This document shows positions 51,050-60,175 of a DNA stretch of 64,000 bases, one piece after another. The notes beneath the pieces were generated by a model that was not told the DNA's origin, ran no database searches, and was given only the letters and a program-made list of their open reading frames with translations. The translations under genes and the position numbers were made by a program. Location of the stretch: NCBI GenBank assembly GCA_000432335.1, contig HF995374.1, positions 3,735 to 67,734 on the forward strand. Direction: 5' to 3'. Every line of letters starts with the position of its first letter. Position 1 is the first letter of the stretch. This stretch comes from Firmicutes bacterium CAG:646 (GTDB lineage Bacteria; Bacillota; Clostridia; Lachnospirales; Lachnospiraceae).

Positions 51050-51763
51050 ATGAAAGTACCAAATCATATCGCCATTATTCTGGACGGAAACGGAAGATGG
51101 GCGAAAAGTAAAGGAATGCCCCGAAGTTACGGGCATGTAAAGGGCTGCGAAAATCTGGAAGATATCTGTGAGGTGGCAAAAGAGCTGGGGGTAAAATACC
51201 TTACCGTCTATGCGTTTTCCACGGAAAACTGGAAACGGTCCCGGGAAGAAGTGGAGGGGCTGATGCGATTATTCAGAAATTATCTGAAAAAATGTATCAA
51301 GATCTCCCAGAAAAATCATATGCGTGTGCGGGTTATCGGCGATCCTACAGCATTTGATCAGGATATTCAGGATAAAATCCGGGAGCTGGAGGAATTTTCA
51401 AAGGATTTTGATGAACTGCATTTTCAGATCGCATTAAATTACGGCAGCAGAGATGAGATTACCAGAGCGGTAAATAAGATGTTGGAGGATCAGAAAGAGG
51501 GAAGGCTGCAGGGACCGGTGACGGAGGAAACGATTTCTGATTATCTTGATACGGCGGGACTTCCCGATCCCGATCTTTTAATCCGTACCAGCGGGGAGGA
51601 GAGACTTTCCAATTATCTGCTGTGGCAGTTGGCATATACGGAGTTTTATTTTACGAATGTGCCGTGGCCCGATTTCAAAAAGGATGAATTAGTAAAAGCT
51701 ATTGAGAAATATAATGAAAGAGACCGGAGATACGGCGGGGTGAAGGAGGATACAAATGTTTAA
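51050..51763 (+). CDS. uppS: Isoprenyl transferase (undecaprenyl diphosphate synthase)
   Basis: Makes the C55 lipid carrier for cell-wall synthesis; 237 residues. Catalytic D12 in IILDGNGRWAKSKG; FSTENWKRS; C-terminal substrate site RTSGEERLSNYLLWQ and TEFYFT. RBS AAGGAGG. Overlaps cdsA by 8 bp. Confidence 0.97.
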   Translation: MKVPNHIAIILDGNGRWAKSKGMPRSYGHVKGCENLEDICEVAKELGVKYLTVYAFSTENWKRSREEVEGLMRLFRNYLKKCIKISQKNHMRVRVIGDPTAFDQDIQDKIRELEEFSKDFDELHFQIALNYGSRDEITRAVNKMLEDQKEGRLQGPVTEETISDYLDTAGLPDPDLLIRTSGEERLSNYLLWQLAYTEFYFTNVPWPDFKKDELVKAIEKYNERDRRYGGVKEDTNV

Positions 51764-52565
51764 AACACGACTTTTCAGTGGGATTATACTGGTACTCATA
51801 GCGCTGGTCACGATTATTTCAGGCGGTCCTGTACTTTTTGTCACCCTGTTATGTGTATCGTTTATTGGTATGCAGGAATTGTATAAAGCCTGCGGAGTGC
51901 GGAAGGAAAAGTTTGAATTGTTGGAGATCACAGGATATCTGGGGATTCTTGCTTATTATCTGTCCCTGTTGTTTCTCCCGGAGAAGTACCATCTTTTGGC
52001 AGTGATTTTTGGACTCTTACTTCTCATGTTTGTTTATGTGTTTACTTATCCCAGATATCAGTCCCAACAGGTCATGGCATCCTTTTTCGGGATTGTTTAT
52101 GTGGGCGTCATGTTGTCGTATATTTATCAGACAAGAATGCTGGAAGGCGGCGTTTATCTGGTGTGGATGATATTTTTGTGTTCCTGGGGCTGCGATACCT
52201 GTGCATACTGCGTAGGGGTACTGATCGGCAAACATAAAATGGCTCCGGTGCTGAGTCCGAAAAAATCCATCGAAGGAGCAGTGGGCGGCGTTTTGGGAGC
52301 AGCTTTGCTGGGCGGTTTATATGCATGGGCAATCTCCGGTTATAATCCAAATTCGGCTCATACCCCCTTGATTTATGCGATTATTTGCGCGGTGGGAGCT
52401 CTGGTTTCCATGGTAGGGGATCTGGCAGCGTCGGCAATCAAACGTCAGCAGAATATTAAGGATTACGGAAAGCTGATTCCCGGTCACGGCGGAATATTAG
52501 ATCGGTTTGACAGCGTGATCTTTACGGCGCCGATTATTTATTTTCTGGCGGTTGCGCTGATCTGA
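51756..52565 (+). CDS. cdsA: Phosphatidate cytidylyltransferase
   Basis: Integral membrane enzyme that makes CDP-diacylglycerol for phospholipids; 269 residues with about seven or eight helices. The CDP-alcohol signature is SMVGDLAASAIKRQQNIKD followed by GHGGILDRFDS. The ATG lies inside the end of uppS, so the genes are translationally coupled. Confidence 0.96.
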   Translation: MFKTRLFSGIILVLIALVTIISGGPVLFVTLLCVSFIGMQELYKACGVRKEKFELLEITGYLGILAYYLSLLFLPEKYHLLAVIFGLLLLMFVYVFTYPRYQSQQVMASFFGIVYVGVMLSYIYQTRMLEGGVYLVWMIFLCSWGCDTCAYCVGVLIGKHKMAPVLSPKKSIEGAVGGVLGAALLGGLYAWAISGYNPNSAHTPLIYAIICAVGALVSMVGDLAASAIKRQQNIKDYGKLIPGHGGILDRFDSVIFTAPIIYFLAVALI

Positions 52566-52606
52566 GAAAAATATCATTTTATAAAATAGAAAAGAAAGGG
52601 AATACT

Positions 52607-53758
52607 ATGGAGAAGACCATTGCAATTTTGGGTTCCACCGGTTCCATAGGAACACAGACTCTGGAAGTTGTACGAGAAAATAAGGATCTGAAAGTGGCGG
52701 CATTAAGCGCAGGATCGAATATAGAGCTTTTGGAAGCGCAGATCCGGGAATTTCATCCAGAGCTGGCAGCCGTATGGGAGAAGGAAAAAGCGGAAGAGCT
52801 GGCGGTAAAGGTGGCGGATTTGGATGTGCGGATCGTCAGCGGCATGGAAGGTCTGCTGGAACTGGCAAGACTGCCAAAGGCGGAGATTTTGGTGACGGCG
52901 ATTGTGGGGATGATCGGTATTCGTCCCACGATTGCGGCGATTGAAGCGGGAAAGGATATTGCGTTGGCAAATAAGGAGACGCTGGTGACCGCGGGGCATC
53001 TGATTATGCCTCTCGCAAAGAAAAGAGGCGTACAGATTCTCCCGGTGGACAGTGAGCATAGTGCGATTTTTCAGGTGCTTCACGGGGAGCAGAAAAGAGA
53101 GATTCACAAGCTTCTAATTACCGCTTCCGGGGGACCGTTCCGGGGAAAGAAGAGAGAGGAACTGGAACAGGTACAGGTGGAGGACGCTCTGAAACATCCG
53201 AATTGGGCGATGGGGCAGAAGATCACTATTGATTCTGCCACTTTGGTCAATAAGGGATTGGAAGTTATGGAGGCAAAATGGCTGTTTGATGTAGATTTGG
53301 ATCAGATTCAGGTAGTTGTGCAGCCGAAAAGTATCATTCATTCCATGGTGGAGTTTGTGGACGGCGCAGTGCTGGCGCAGATGGGAACTCCCGATATGAA
53401 ACTTCCGATCCAGTATGCGCTGTATTATCCGGAGCGGAGATATCTGCCAGGGGAACGGCTGGATTTTGGAAAATTAAAAGAAATTACTTTTGAAGAACCA
53501 GATATGGATACATTTCTTGGACTGCCGCTGGCAATGAAAGCGTCCAGAATCGGAGGCAGCATGCCGACCGTATTTAATGCGGCGAATGAACGGGCAGTGG
53601 CAAAATTTCTGAAGAGAAAAATCGGATTTCTGGATATTTACAGGATTATTGAAGAGGCAATGGAACACCATGCTTTTGTTGAAAATCCTGCTCTGGAACA
53701 GATCCTTGAGGCAGAAGCGAAGACGTATGAATGGATTGAAGGCAGGTGGAAAGATTGA
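52607..53758 (+). CDS. dxr: 1-deoxy-D-xylulose 5-phosphate reductoisomerase
   Basis: Second step of the MEP isoprenoid pathway, 383 residues. NADPH loop ILGSTGSIGTQTLEV; LANKETLVTAG; PVDSEHSAIFQ with metal-binding Asp/Glu; ATLVNKGLEVMEAKWLF. It supplies precursors for UppS in the same cluster. RBS AAAGGG. Its stop overlaps the TTG start of rseP. Confidence 0.97.
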   Translation: MEKTIAILGSTGSIGTQTLEVVRENKDLKVAALSAGSNIELLEAQIREFHPELAAVWEKEKAEELAVKVADLDVRIVSGMEGLLELARLPKAEILVTAIVGMIGIRPTIAAIEAGKDIALANKETLVTAGHLIMPLAKKRGVQILPVDSEHSAIFQVLHGEQKREIHKLLITASGGPFRGKKREELEQVQVEDALKHPNWAMGQKITIDSATLVNKGLEVMEAKWLFDVDLDQIQVVVQPKSIIHSMVEFVDGAVLAQMGTPDMKLPIQYALYYPERRYLPGERLDFGKLKEITFEEPDMDTFLGLPLAMKASRIGGSMPTVFNAANERAVAKFLKRKIGFLDIYRIIEEAMEHHAFVENPALEQILEAEAKTYEWIEGRWKD

Positions 53759-55041
53759 GTATACTCATTGCGGTGTTAATATTAGGCGTGGTGATCATAG
53801 TTCATGAGTTTGGTCATTTTATTCTGGCTAAGACGAATGGAATCGTAGTGGAGGAATTTTCCGTGGGGATGGGTCCCCGCCTCCTTTCGGTAGTAAAAGG
53901 AGGAACACGATATTCTCTGAAACTGATTCCCTTTGGAGGTTCCTGTATGATGCGGGGGGAGGACGGAGAAGATACGGAAGAGGGAAGCTTTAACAGCAGA
54001 TCTGTATGGCGAAGAATTTCTGTTATTGTTGCCGGGCCTCTGTTTAATTTTGTGCTTGCTTTTTTTGGAGCGATGATCATTATCAGTATCATAGGCTATG
54101 ATCCACCCGAGGTGCTGCAAGTGGCGGAAGGCTCCCCGGAGGAAAGAGCGGGACTCCAGGCAGGAGATGTGATTACGGAGTTTAACGGAAAGAATATCTA
54201 TCTGGGAAGAGATCTGGATACGTATCTGATGCTGGAAGGAATGCCGGAGGAGGAGATTACGGTAAAAGTTGAGCGGGATGGGAAAGAACATGCGATCTCC
54301 TATACCCCTCAGAAACAGTTTCGCTATATGCTGGGATTTACCTACTATGAAACAGAGGAGCAGCCTCAGGTCGCTACGCTTTCGGTGGGAGGTGTGTTGG
54401 AAAAAGCCGGGCTTCAGGTAGGAGACTATATTTATGCGATCAATGGTCAGCAGGTAAAAACAGGAATAGAACTGAAGAAGTATTTTGACGAACATCCGCT
54501 GGGAGAGGACGCGATCACGCTCACTTATCTGCGGGATGGTCTGGAATATGATGTGGAGGTGACTCCTGAGGCTACGGATTATGTGGAAAGAGGATTTGTG
54601 TATAATCTGGGACGGGTGAAGACGAATCCGCTGGGTGTGCTGAAATATAGCGCCTTGGAGGTGCGTTATTGGATCAATACCACTTTGCAGAGCTTTAAAA
54701 TGTTGTTTACCGGAAAAATAGGTCTGGACAGTCTGTCAGGACCGGTGGGTGTGGTAAATGTGATTGGTGACGCTTACGAGGAAAGTAAGAGCGAAGGAAG
54801 TCTGATCACCTGGATGACGATGCTGAATCTGCTGATCTTTATTTCTGCCAATCTGGGAGTGGCAAACCTTTTACCGCTTCCTGCACTGGATGGAGGAAGA
54901 CTGGTATTTTTGCTGATCGAGGCGGTGAGGGGAAAACCGGTGAAACGGGAAGTAGAAGGAATGGTACATTTTGCCGGACTGTTACTTTTGATGGGCTTGC
55001 TGCTGGTAGTAACCTTCCGGGATATAAGAAATCTGTTTTAG
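53755..55041 (+). CDS. rseP: RIP site-2 metalloprotease RseP
   Basis: Membrane zinc protease of 428 residues that cuts anti-sigma factors and signal peptides within the membrane. H17-E18-F-G-H21 in the first helix, PDZ-like domain (GLQAGDVITEFNGKNIY) and the third metal ligand Asp in LPLPALDGGRLVF. Best start is TTG 53755, overlapping the dxr stop, with AGGTGG at 53744-53749; GTG 53746 is the longer alternative. Last gene of the conserved run. Confidence 0.95.
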   Translation: MSILIAVLILGVVIIVHEFGHFILAKTNGIVVEEFSVGMGPRLLSVVKGGTRYSLKLIPFGGSCMMRGEDGEDTEEGSFNSRSVWRRISVIVAGPLFNFVLAFFGAMIIISIIGYDPPEVLQVAEGSPEERAGLQAGDVITEFNGKNIYLGRDLDTYLMLEGMPEEEITVKVERDGKEHAISYTPQKQFRYMLGFTYYETEEQPQVATLSVGGVLEKAGLQVGDYIYAINGQQVKTGIELKKYFDEHPLGEDAITLTYLRDGLEYDVEVTPEATDYVERGFVYNLGRVKTNPLGVLKYSALEVRYWINTTLQSFKMLFTGKIGLDSLSGPVGVVNVIGDAYEESKSEGSLITWMTMLNLLIFISANLGVANLLPLPALDGGRLVFLLIEAVRGKPVKREVEGMVHFAGLLLLMGLLLVVTFRDIRNLF

Positions 55042-55101
55042 TGTCATTTTTTTCCAGAAGACGGCATATACTGGGATAACTGTGAAATCAGAGGTTCGAT
55101 C

Positions 55102-56364
55102 ATGTCGCCAATATCATTAAAGTCCATGCAGGAGAGTCAGCCGGACAAAGGAAAATTACAGATTCAGGTGAAAACGAAGATACAAAGCCGCCCTATCGTG
55201 GGGGCAAAAATCAGTATTTCCTATAAGGGAGCGCCCGACAGTACGCTGGAAGAAGTAGAGACGGATAGGAATGGGCAGACAGAAGTTTTGGAGCTCCCCA
55301 CTCCGCCGGTGGAGTACAGTCTTACCCCCTCCGAACAGCAGCCATATTCGGAATATAATCTTCGGGTACAGGCGCCGGGTTATGAGCCGGTGGAAGTGTC
55401 GGGAGCGGAGCTTTTGTCGGGGGAAACCAGTATCCAGCAAGTTGCTATGGAACCATCGGAGCAGGGACCTTTTCAGGATATTGTGATCCCGGATCATACC
55501 CTTTATGGAAATTATCCGGAGAAAATCCCTGAGGCAGAGATAAAACCCATGAATGAAACGGGAGAGATTGTCTTGAGCCGGGTAGTGGTGCCGGAATATG
55601 TGGTGGTGCATGACGGAGCGCCTTCCGACTCTACTGCGCAAAATTATTTTGTGCGCTATAAAGATTATATAAAAAATGTGGCAAGCAGTGAAATCTATGC
55701 CACTTGGCCGCTGGAGACGATACGGGCAAATGTGCTGGCAATCATGTCTTTTACTATGAACAGGGTATATACCGAATGGTATAGAAATAAAGGATACAGC
55801 TTTACAATCACATCTTCTACAGCCTTCGATCACAAATGGATCTTTGGCAGAAATATTTTTGAGAGTATCTCTCAGGTGGTGGATGAGTTGTTTGAAAATT
55901 ATCTTTCCCGCCCGAATGTAAGACAGCCGATTTTGACCCAGTACTGCGACGGGCAGAGGGTGCGGTGCGATGGTTGGATGTCACAGTGGGGAAGCAAATA
56001 TCTGGGCGATCAGAATTATTCTGCCATCGAGATTCTCAGAAATTATTACGGGGACAATATGTATATCAATTCTGCAGAAGAGATTTCCGGTATTCCTATT
56101 TCCTGGCCCGGTTATGATCTGGATATTGGAAGCAGCGGGATAAAAGTGCGGCAGATTCAGGAGCAGTTAAATGGTATCAGTGAAGCTTATCCTGCGATTC
56201 CTTCGGTAAATCCTGACGGGATTTACGGGGAAGAAACCAAAGAGGCGGTGCGGGAATTTCAATCTGTGTTTGGGCTTCCGGAAACCGGAGTGGTGGACTA
56301 TCCAACCTGGTATAAGATTCAGGAAATCTATGTAGGTGTGAGCAGGATTGCAGAACTGAATTGA
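55102..56364 (+). CDS. SpoIID/LytB-like protein with C-terminal peptidoglycan-binding domain
   Basis: 420 residues, no signal peptide visible. The N-terminal 120 residues form an Ig-like, carboxypeptidase-regulatory-type repeat domain (GAKISISYKGAPDSTLEE, TDRNGQTEVLELP). The centre (about 190-330) resembles SpoIID/LytB: VLAIMSFTMNRVYTEW and CDGWMSQWGSKYL followed by EILRNYYGDNMYI. The C-terminal PG_binding_1 repeat holds GIKVRQIQEQLN and DGIYGEETKEAVREFQ. This suggests a cell-wall or spore-cortex protein. Exact enzyme activity is uncertain; a muramidase-like action is inference from SpoIID. Only a weak ribosome site (AGAGG) precedes the ATG. Confidence 0.78.
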   Translation: MSPISLKSMQESQPDKGKLQIQVKTKIQSRPIVGAKISISYKGAPDSTLEEVETDRNGQTEVLELPTPPVEYSLTPSEQQPYSEYNLRVQAPGYEPVEVSGAELLSGETSIQQVAMEPSEQGPFQDIVIPDHTLYGNYPEKIPEAEIKPMNETGEIVLSRVVVPEYVVVHDGAPSDSTAQNYFVRYKDYIKNVASSEIYATWPLETIRANVLAIMSFTMNRVYTEWYRNKGYSFTITSSTAFDHKWIFGRNIFESISQVVDELFENYLSRPNVRQPILTQYCDGQRVRCDGWMSQWGSKYLGDQNYSAIEILRNYYGDNMYINSAEEISGIPISWPGYDLDIGSSGIKVRQIQEQLNGISEAYPAIPSVNPDGIYGEETKEAVREFQSVFGLPETGVVDYPTWYKIQEIYVGVSRIAELN

Positions 56365-56412
56365 GTTGAATTTTCAGGAATAATCAAAAAAATAAAAAAA
56401 TTCAAAAAGGTG

Positions 56413-56441
56413 TTGACTTTAAGAGAGCCTGATGCTATAAT
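56413..56441 (+). promoter_or_regulatory. Promoter of tRNA-Leu
   Basis: TTGACT (56413-56418), 17 bp, TATAAT (56436-56441) preceded by TGC. Strong promoter 35 bp before the tRNA. Confidence 0.75.
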
Positions 56442-56476
56442 AACTCTTGTCTTTCGGAGAGAACCGAAAGAGGTAA

Positions 56477-56560
56477 GCGGGAGTGCTGGAATTGGCAGAC
56501 AGGCAAGACTAAGGATCTTGTGGGTGTATGCTCGTGTGGGTTCAAGTCCCATCTCCCGCA
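56477..56560 (+). tRNA. tRNA-Leu (anticodon AAG)
   Basis: 84 nt. Acceptor GCGGGAG / CTCCCGC with discriminator A; D arm CTGGAATTGGCAGACAG; anticodon stem CAAGA / TCTTG with loop CTAAGGA, anticodon AAG at 56511-56513; long variable arm; T arm GGGTTCAAGTCCC. CCA is not encoded (TAC follows). A34 would be deaminated to inosine to read CUN codons. Confidence 0.93.
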
Positions 56561-56568
56561 TACAAAGA

Positions 56569-56603
56569 CCCCTGTATCTGTTGAAGATACAGGGGATTTT
56601 TTT
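56569..56603 (+). terminator. Terminator after tRNA-Leu
   Basis: Perfect 11-bp stem CCCCTGTATCT / AGATACAGGGG (56569-56579, 56585-56595), 5-nt loop, T7 tail. Confidence 0.95.
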
Positions 56604-56670
56604 ATCCTTGCCAAAACGGAAAAAGTGTTATAAGATTTCTATAACAGACAAAAGAAAGGTGGGTGAGAAG

Positions 56671-57060
56671 ATGCAGATCGATCTGATAGAGATAGATTTC
56701 AACAGCGACGAGGCGATTTATATGCAGCTTCGAAACCAGATTATTCTTGGGATTGCAGCCTCCCGTATTCATGACGGAGACACTCTTCCGTCGGTGCGGC
56801 AGCTGGCAGATCTTATCGGAATTAACATGCATACGGTAAACAAAGCATATTCTGTATTGAGACAGGAGGGCATCGTTTCTATCGACCGAAGAAAAGGCGC
56901 GATCATCTGTATCGATTCCAATAAATTGTTTGCTATGGAAGAGTTAAAGGAAGATTTGCAGGTGGCTTTAGCAAAAGGAATTTGTAAAAATATCAGCCGA
57001 CAGGAAGTGCATGAATTGATTGACGAGATTTATGCCGAATATGACAGAAATATAAAATAA
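56671..57060 (+). CDS. GntR-family regulator, YtrA-type (short)
   Basis: 129 residues: N-terminal winged helix (EAIYMQLRNQIILGIA, GDTLPSVRQLADLIGINMHTVNKAY) and a short helical tail without an effector domain, as in YtrA. ATG 56671 follows AAAGGTGGG. clpC starts 26 bp downstream, so this protein probably controls clpC and itself. It takes the place that ctsR, mcsA and mcsB hold in Bacilli. Signal unknown. Confidence 0.9.
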   Translation: MQIDLIEIDFNSDEAIYMQLRNQIILGIAASRIHDGDTLPSVRQLADLIGINMHTVNKAYSVLRQEGIVSIDRRKGAIICIDSNKLFAMEELKEDLQVALAKGICKNISRQEVHELIDEIYAEYDRNIK

Positions 57061-57086
57061 GTAATCAGAGGGAATGGAGGACATAC

Positions 57087-59531
57087 ATGAAAACACAGTA
57101 TACGGATCAGGCCCAGACTGCGATAATGTATGCGGAAAGAATTGCCCGCAGATGCAGACATAATTATATCGGGACAGAACATTTGCTGATGGGACTTGTT
57201 CATGAGGAACATGGTACAGCGGGAATGGTTCTGCGGGAACAGGAAGTGGGAGAAGAGAAGCTTATGGAACTTATAGAAAAGCTGATCGCTCCTCCTCAGG
57301 GGATTATGACAGCGGAAAAAAGAGGATATACGCCCAGAGCGGAGAAAGTACTGGAAAATAGCCGCAGGGAATCCATGAATTTTAAAAGTGTAAAGACTGG
57401 TACGGAGCATTTGCTTCTGGCAATGTTAAAAGAAGTGGATTGTGTGGGAACAAGACTTCTCCACACCATGGGGATCAGCATTCAGAAACTGCAGATGGAG
57501 GTTCTGACGGCGATGGGAGAGGATTCCGCTGCCCGGGAAGAGTACGGAAAGAAAAATACAAAGGGGGCTTTGGTAGGAACTCCTACCTTGGATCAGTACA
57601 GCCGGGATCTGACAGAACTTGCAAGACAGGGCAAGATGGACCCGGTGATCGGACGGGAAAATGAAATTGCCCGCCTGATTCAGATTTTGAGCAGACGTAC
57701 CAAGAATAATCCCTGTCTGATCGGAGAGCCGGGAGTGGGAAAAACCGCTATAGCAGAGGGACTGGCGCAGAGGATCGTACAGGATATGGTTCCTGATATC
57801 ATCCGGGATAAGAGAGTGGTTGTACTGGATCTGTCCGGCATGGTGGCAGGTTCCAAGTACAGGGGTGAATTTGAAGAGAGAATAAAAAAAGTGGTTTCTG
57901 AGGTGATGGAACACAAAGAAATTATTTTGTTTATCGACGAACTTCATACCATTATCGGTGCAGGGGGCGCAGAGGGAGCTTTGGATGCATCGAATATTCT
58001 GAAACCATCTCTTTCCAGAGGTGAGATTCAGATGATCGGCGCTACTACTCTGGAGGAATATCGGAAATATATCGAAAAAGATGCGGCTTTGGAACGGAGA
58101 TTTCAGCCGGTCATGGTGGAAGAACCCACGGAAGAACAGGCGATAGAGATCTTGAAAGGGATTCGTACATATTATGAGCAGCACCATGGCGTACAGATTG
58201 CAGATGAGGCGATCGATGCAGCGGTAAAGATGTCTGTGCGATATATAAATGATCGTTTTTTGCCGGATAAGGCGATTGATCTGATGGATGAAGCGGCGTC
58301 CAGGGTGCAGTTGGAAGGATTTTCCGTGCCGGAAGGAGTTCGTCAGGCAGAAAGAGAGCTGCAGGAACTGGGAAGGAAAAAAGAAGAGGCGATTAAAGAG
58401 GGAGATTTTGCGCTGGCAAAAGAAATTCAGAATCAGCAGGCGGATACGGAGAAGGCTTATCAGAGCGCGAAAAAGCGATTTGAAAATAGAAACAGATCAA
58501 AGAATCTGGTTGTAACGGAAGAAAATATTGCTCAGATCGTATCGGGATGGACAAAGATTCCGGTGCAGAAGCTGGCAGAAAAAGAGACGAAACGACTGGC
58601 GCGTCTGGAAAAAATACTTCATCAGAGAGTGATCGGACAGAAGGAAGCGGTAGCAGCAGTGGCGAAGGCTATTAAAAGAGGCAGGGTAGGATTGAAAGAC
58701 CCGGCAAGACCTATTGGTTCGTTTCTGTTTCTGGGACCTACCGGTGTAGGTAAGACAGAACTTTCCAAGGCGTTGGCAGAGGCAGTATTCGGGACGGAGC
58801 AGGCGCTGATCCGGGTAGATATGTCGGAATATATGGAAAAACACAGTGTATCCAAGATGATCGGCTCGCCGCCAGGATATGTGGGATATGAGGAAGGCGG
58901 TCAGCTCTCCGAAAAGGTGAGAAGAAATCCGTACAGTGTGATTCTTTTTGATGAGATTGAAAAGGCGCACCCAGATGTATTCAATATTTTGCTGCAGGTG
59001 CTGGATGATGGTCATATAACCGATGCTCAGGGGCGGAAGGTGGATTTTAAGCAGACTTGTATTATCATGACCTCCAATGCCGGCGCGCAGAGTATCGTGG
59101 AGCCGAAGCGTCTGGGATTTTCTTCCGGGGAAGATGCAAAAAAAGATTATGAGCAGATGAAAAGCGGAGTGATGGAAGAGGTTAAGCGGATTTTTAAACC
59201 GGAATTTCTGAATCGAATTGACGAAGTGCTTGTTTTCCATACACTGGGAAAAGAAGAGATTAAACAGATTGTGACAATTCTTCTGAAAAAGTTTCAAACA
59301 AGGTGCAAAGAGCAGTTGAAGATTGAACTGACAGTGCGCAGCAGCGTGAAAGAATATCTGGCGGAAGAGGGATTTGACAGTAAATATGGAGCAAGACCTT
59401 TGAAGAGAGCGATTCAGAGCAAAATAGAAGATATGATGGCAGAAGAGATTCTGGAGGGAAGAATCCATCGGGGAGATCATGTGATTCTGTCCATGTCTAA
59501 AAAAGTTATAAAATTTACAGTGGCTGACTAG
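57087..59531 (+). CDS. clpC: ATP-dependent Clp protease ATPase subunit ClpC
   Basis: AAA+ unfoldase of 814 residues that feeds ClpP. ClpN repeats (1-145: NYIGTEHLLMGLVHEEHGTA), first ATPase ring Walker A GEPGVGKT, coiled-coil middle domain (about 410-470, rich in Lys/Glu), second ring GPTGVGKT, and the C-terminal sensor GARPLKRAI. RBS AATGGAGG. Preceded in the operon by a GntR gene rather than ctsR/mcsAB, so adaptor and control differ from B. subtilis. Confidence 0.96.
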   Translation: MKTQYTDQAQTAIMYAERIARRCRHNYIGTEHLLMGLVHEEHGTAGMVLREQEVGEEKLMELIEKLIAPPQGIMTAEKRGYTPRAEKVLENSRRESMNFKSVKTGTEHLLLAMLKEVDCVGTRLLHTMGISIQKLQMEVLTAMGEDSAAREEYGKKNTKGALVGTPTLDQYSRDLTELARQGKMDPVIGRENEIARLIQILSRRTKNNPCLIGEPGVGKTAIAEGLAQRIVQDMVPDIIRDKRVVVLDLSGMVAGSKYRGEFEERIKKVVSEVMEHKEIILFIDELHTIIGAGGAEGALDASNILKPSLSRGEIQMIGATTLEEYRKYIEKDAALERRFQPVMVEEPTEEQAIEILKGIRTYYEQHHGVQIADEAIDAAVKMSVRYINDRFLPDKAIDLMDEAASRVQLEGFSVPEGVRQAERELQELGRKKEEAIKEGDFALAKEIQNQQADTEKAYQSAKKRFENRNRSKNLVVTEENIAQIVSGWTKIPVQKLAEKETKRLARLEKILHQRVIGQKEAVAAVAKAIKRGRVGLKDPARPIGSFLFLGPTGVGKTELSKALAEAVFGTEQALIRVDMSEYMEKHSVSKMIGSPPGYVGYEEGGQLSEKVRRNPYSVILFDEIEKAHPDVFNILLQVLDDGHITDAQGRKVDFKQTCIIMTSNAGAQSIVEPKRLGFSSGEDAKKDYEQMKSGVMEEVKRIFKPEFLNRIDEVLVFHTLGKEEIKQIVTILLKKFQTRCKEQLKIELTVRSSVKEYLAEEGFDSKYGARPLKRAIQSKIEDMMAEEILEGRIHRGDHVILSMSKKVIKFTVAD

Positions 59532-59668
59532 AAGTTTTTGTGAATATATTATATAATAGTGCCAAGGTAAAGGATTATTCTTTTCCCGCAGTTTCATATA
59601 AAGTGTGGGAGAGACTTTCGCTGAATATAAAAATAGAAATGTACAAGAGATAGAACTAGGAGGTTATT

Positions 59669-60082
59669 ATGGCAACGATCAAAGAATTAATCAGAACGGA
59701 AGCTGCTGGAGGAATCAGTTTTGGAAACTATGAACTGAATACTAAGTCAAAATTATCAGATTTTGAATATAATGGAGATTTATATAAAGTAAAAACGTTC
59801 TGTGAGATCACCAAACTGGAAAGAAATGAAATGTTTGTCTATGAATCAGTGCCGGGAACGACTGTATTAGATATGAAAATCAGTGACAATGGCATGATTT
59901 TCTCGGTAGAAGGAACAGACAATACGCAGATTACTGTAGAATTGGAGGCAGACTGCGAATATAAAGTAATTCTGGATGGTATGAGTCTTGGCCATATGAA
60001 AACGAATTTGGGCGGTAAATTATCATTTAGCGTAGATTTGAATCCTGATAAAGCCGTTCAGGTGGAGATCGACAGATTATAA
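59669..60082 (+). CDS. Conserved hypothetical protein of Lachnospiraceae
   Basis: 137 residues, soluble, beta-rich. N-terminus IKELIRTEAAGGISFGNYEL; middle TKLERNEMFVYESVPGTTV; C-terminus NLGGKLSFSVDLNPDKAVQ. Near-identical proteins are widespread in gut Clostridia and are sometimes labelled 'endosialidase', for which I see no support. RBS AGGAGG. The leader carries TCCCGCA / TGTGGGA, which may form a hairpin. Probably a highly expressed structural or binding protein, but the function is unknown. Confidence 0.8.
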   Translation: MATIKELIRTEAAGGISFGNYELNTKSKLSDFEYNGDLYKVKTFCEITKLERNEMFVYESVPGTTVLDMKISDNGMIFSVEGTDNTQITVELEADCEYKVILDGMSLGHMKTNLGGKLSFSVDLNPDKAVQVEIDRL

Positions 60083-60100
60083 TCGGAATAAAGGAATGGT

Positions 60101-60161
60101 AAAAAGGGGCTGTCGCACGTAGACATTTTTGAAAAAATGCGGAATGCGGCATCCCCTTTTT
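60101..60161 (+). terminator. Long-stem terminator before radA
   Basis: AAAAAGGGGCTGTCGCA (60101-60117) pairs with TGCGGCATCCCCTTTTT (60145-60161) with few mismatches. It rules out a radA start at 60137, which would lie inside the stem. Confidence 0.8.
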
Positions 60162-60175
60162 CTAATGGAGGTGCT

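Noticed and set aside
60137..60175. Earlier start for RadA
   Set aside because: It lies in a terminator stem; ATG 60176 has GGAGG and the standard RadA N-terminus.
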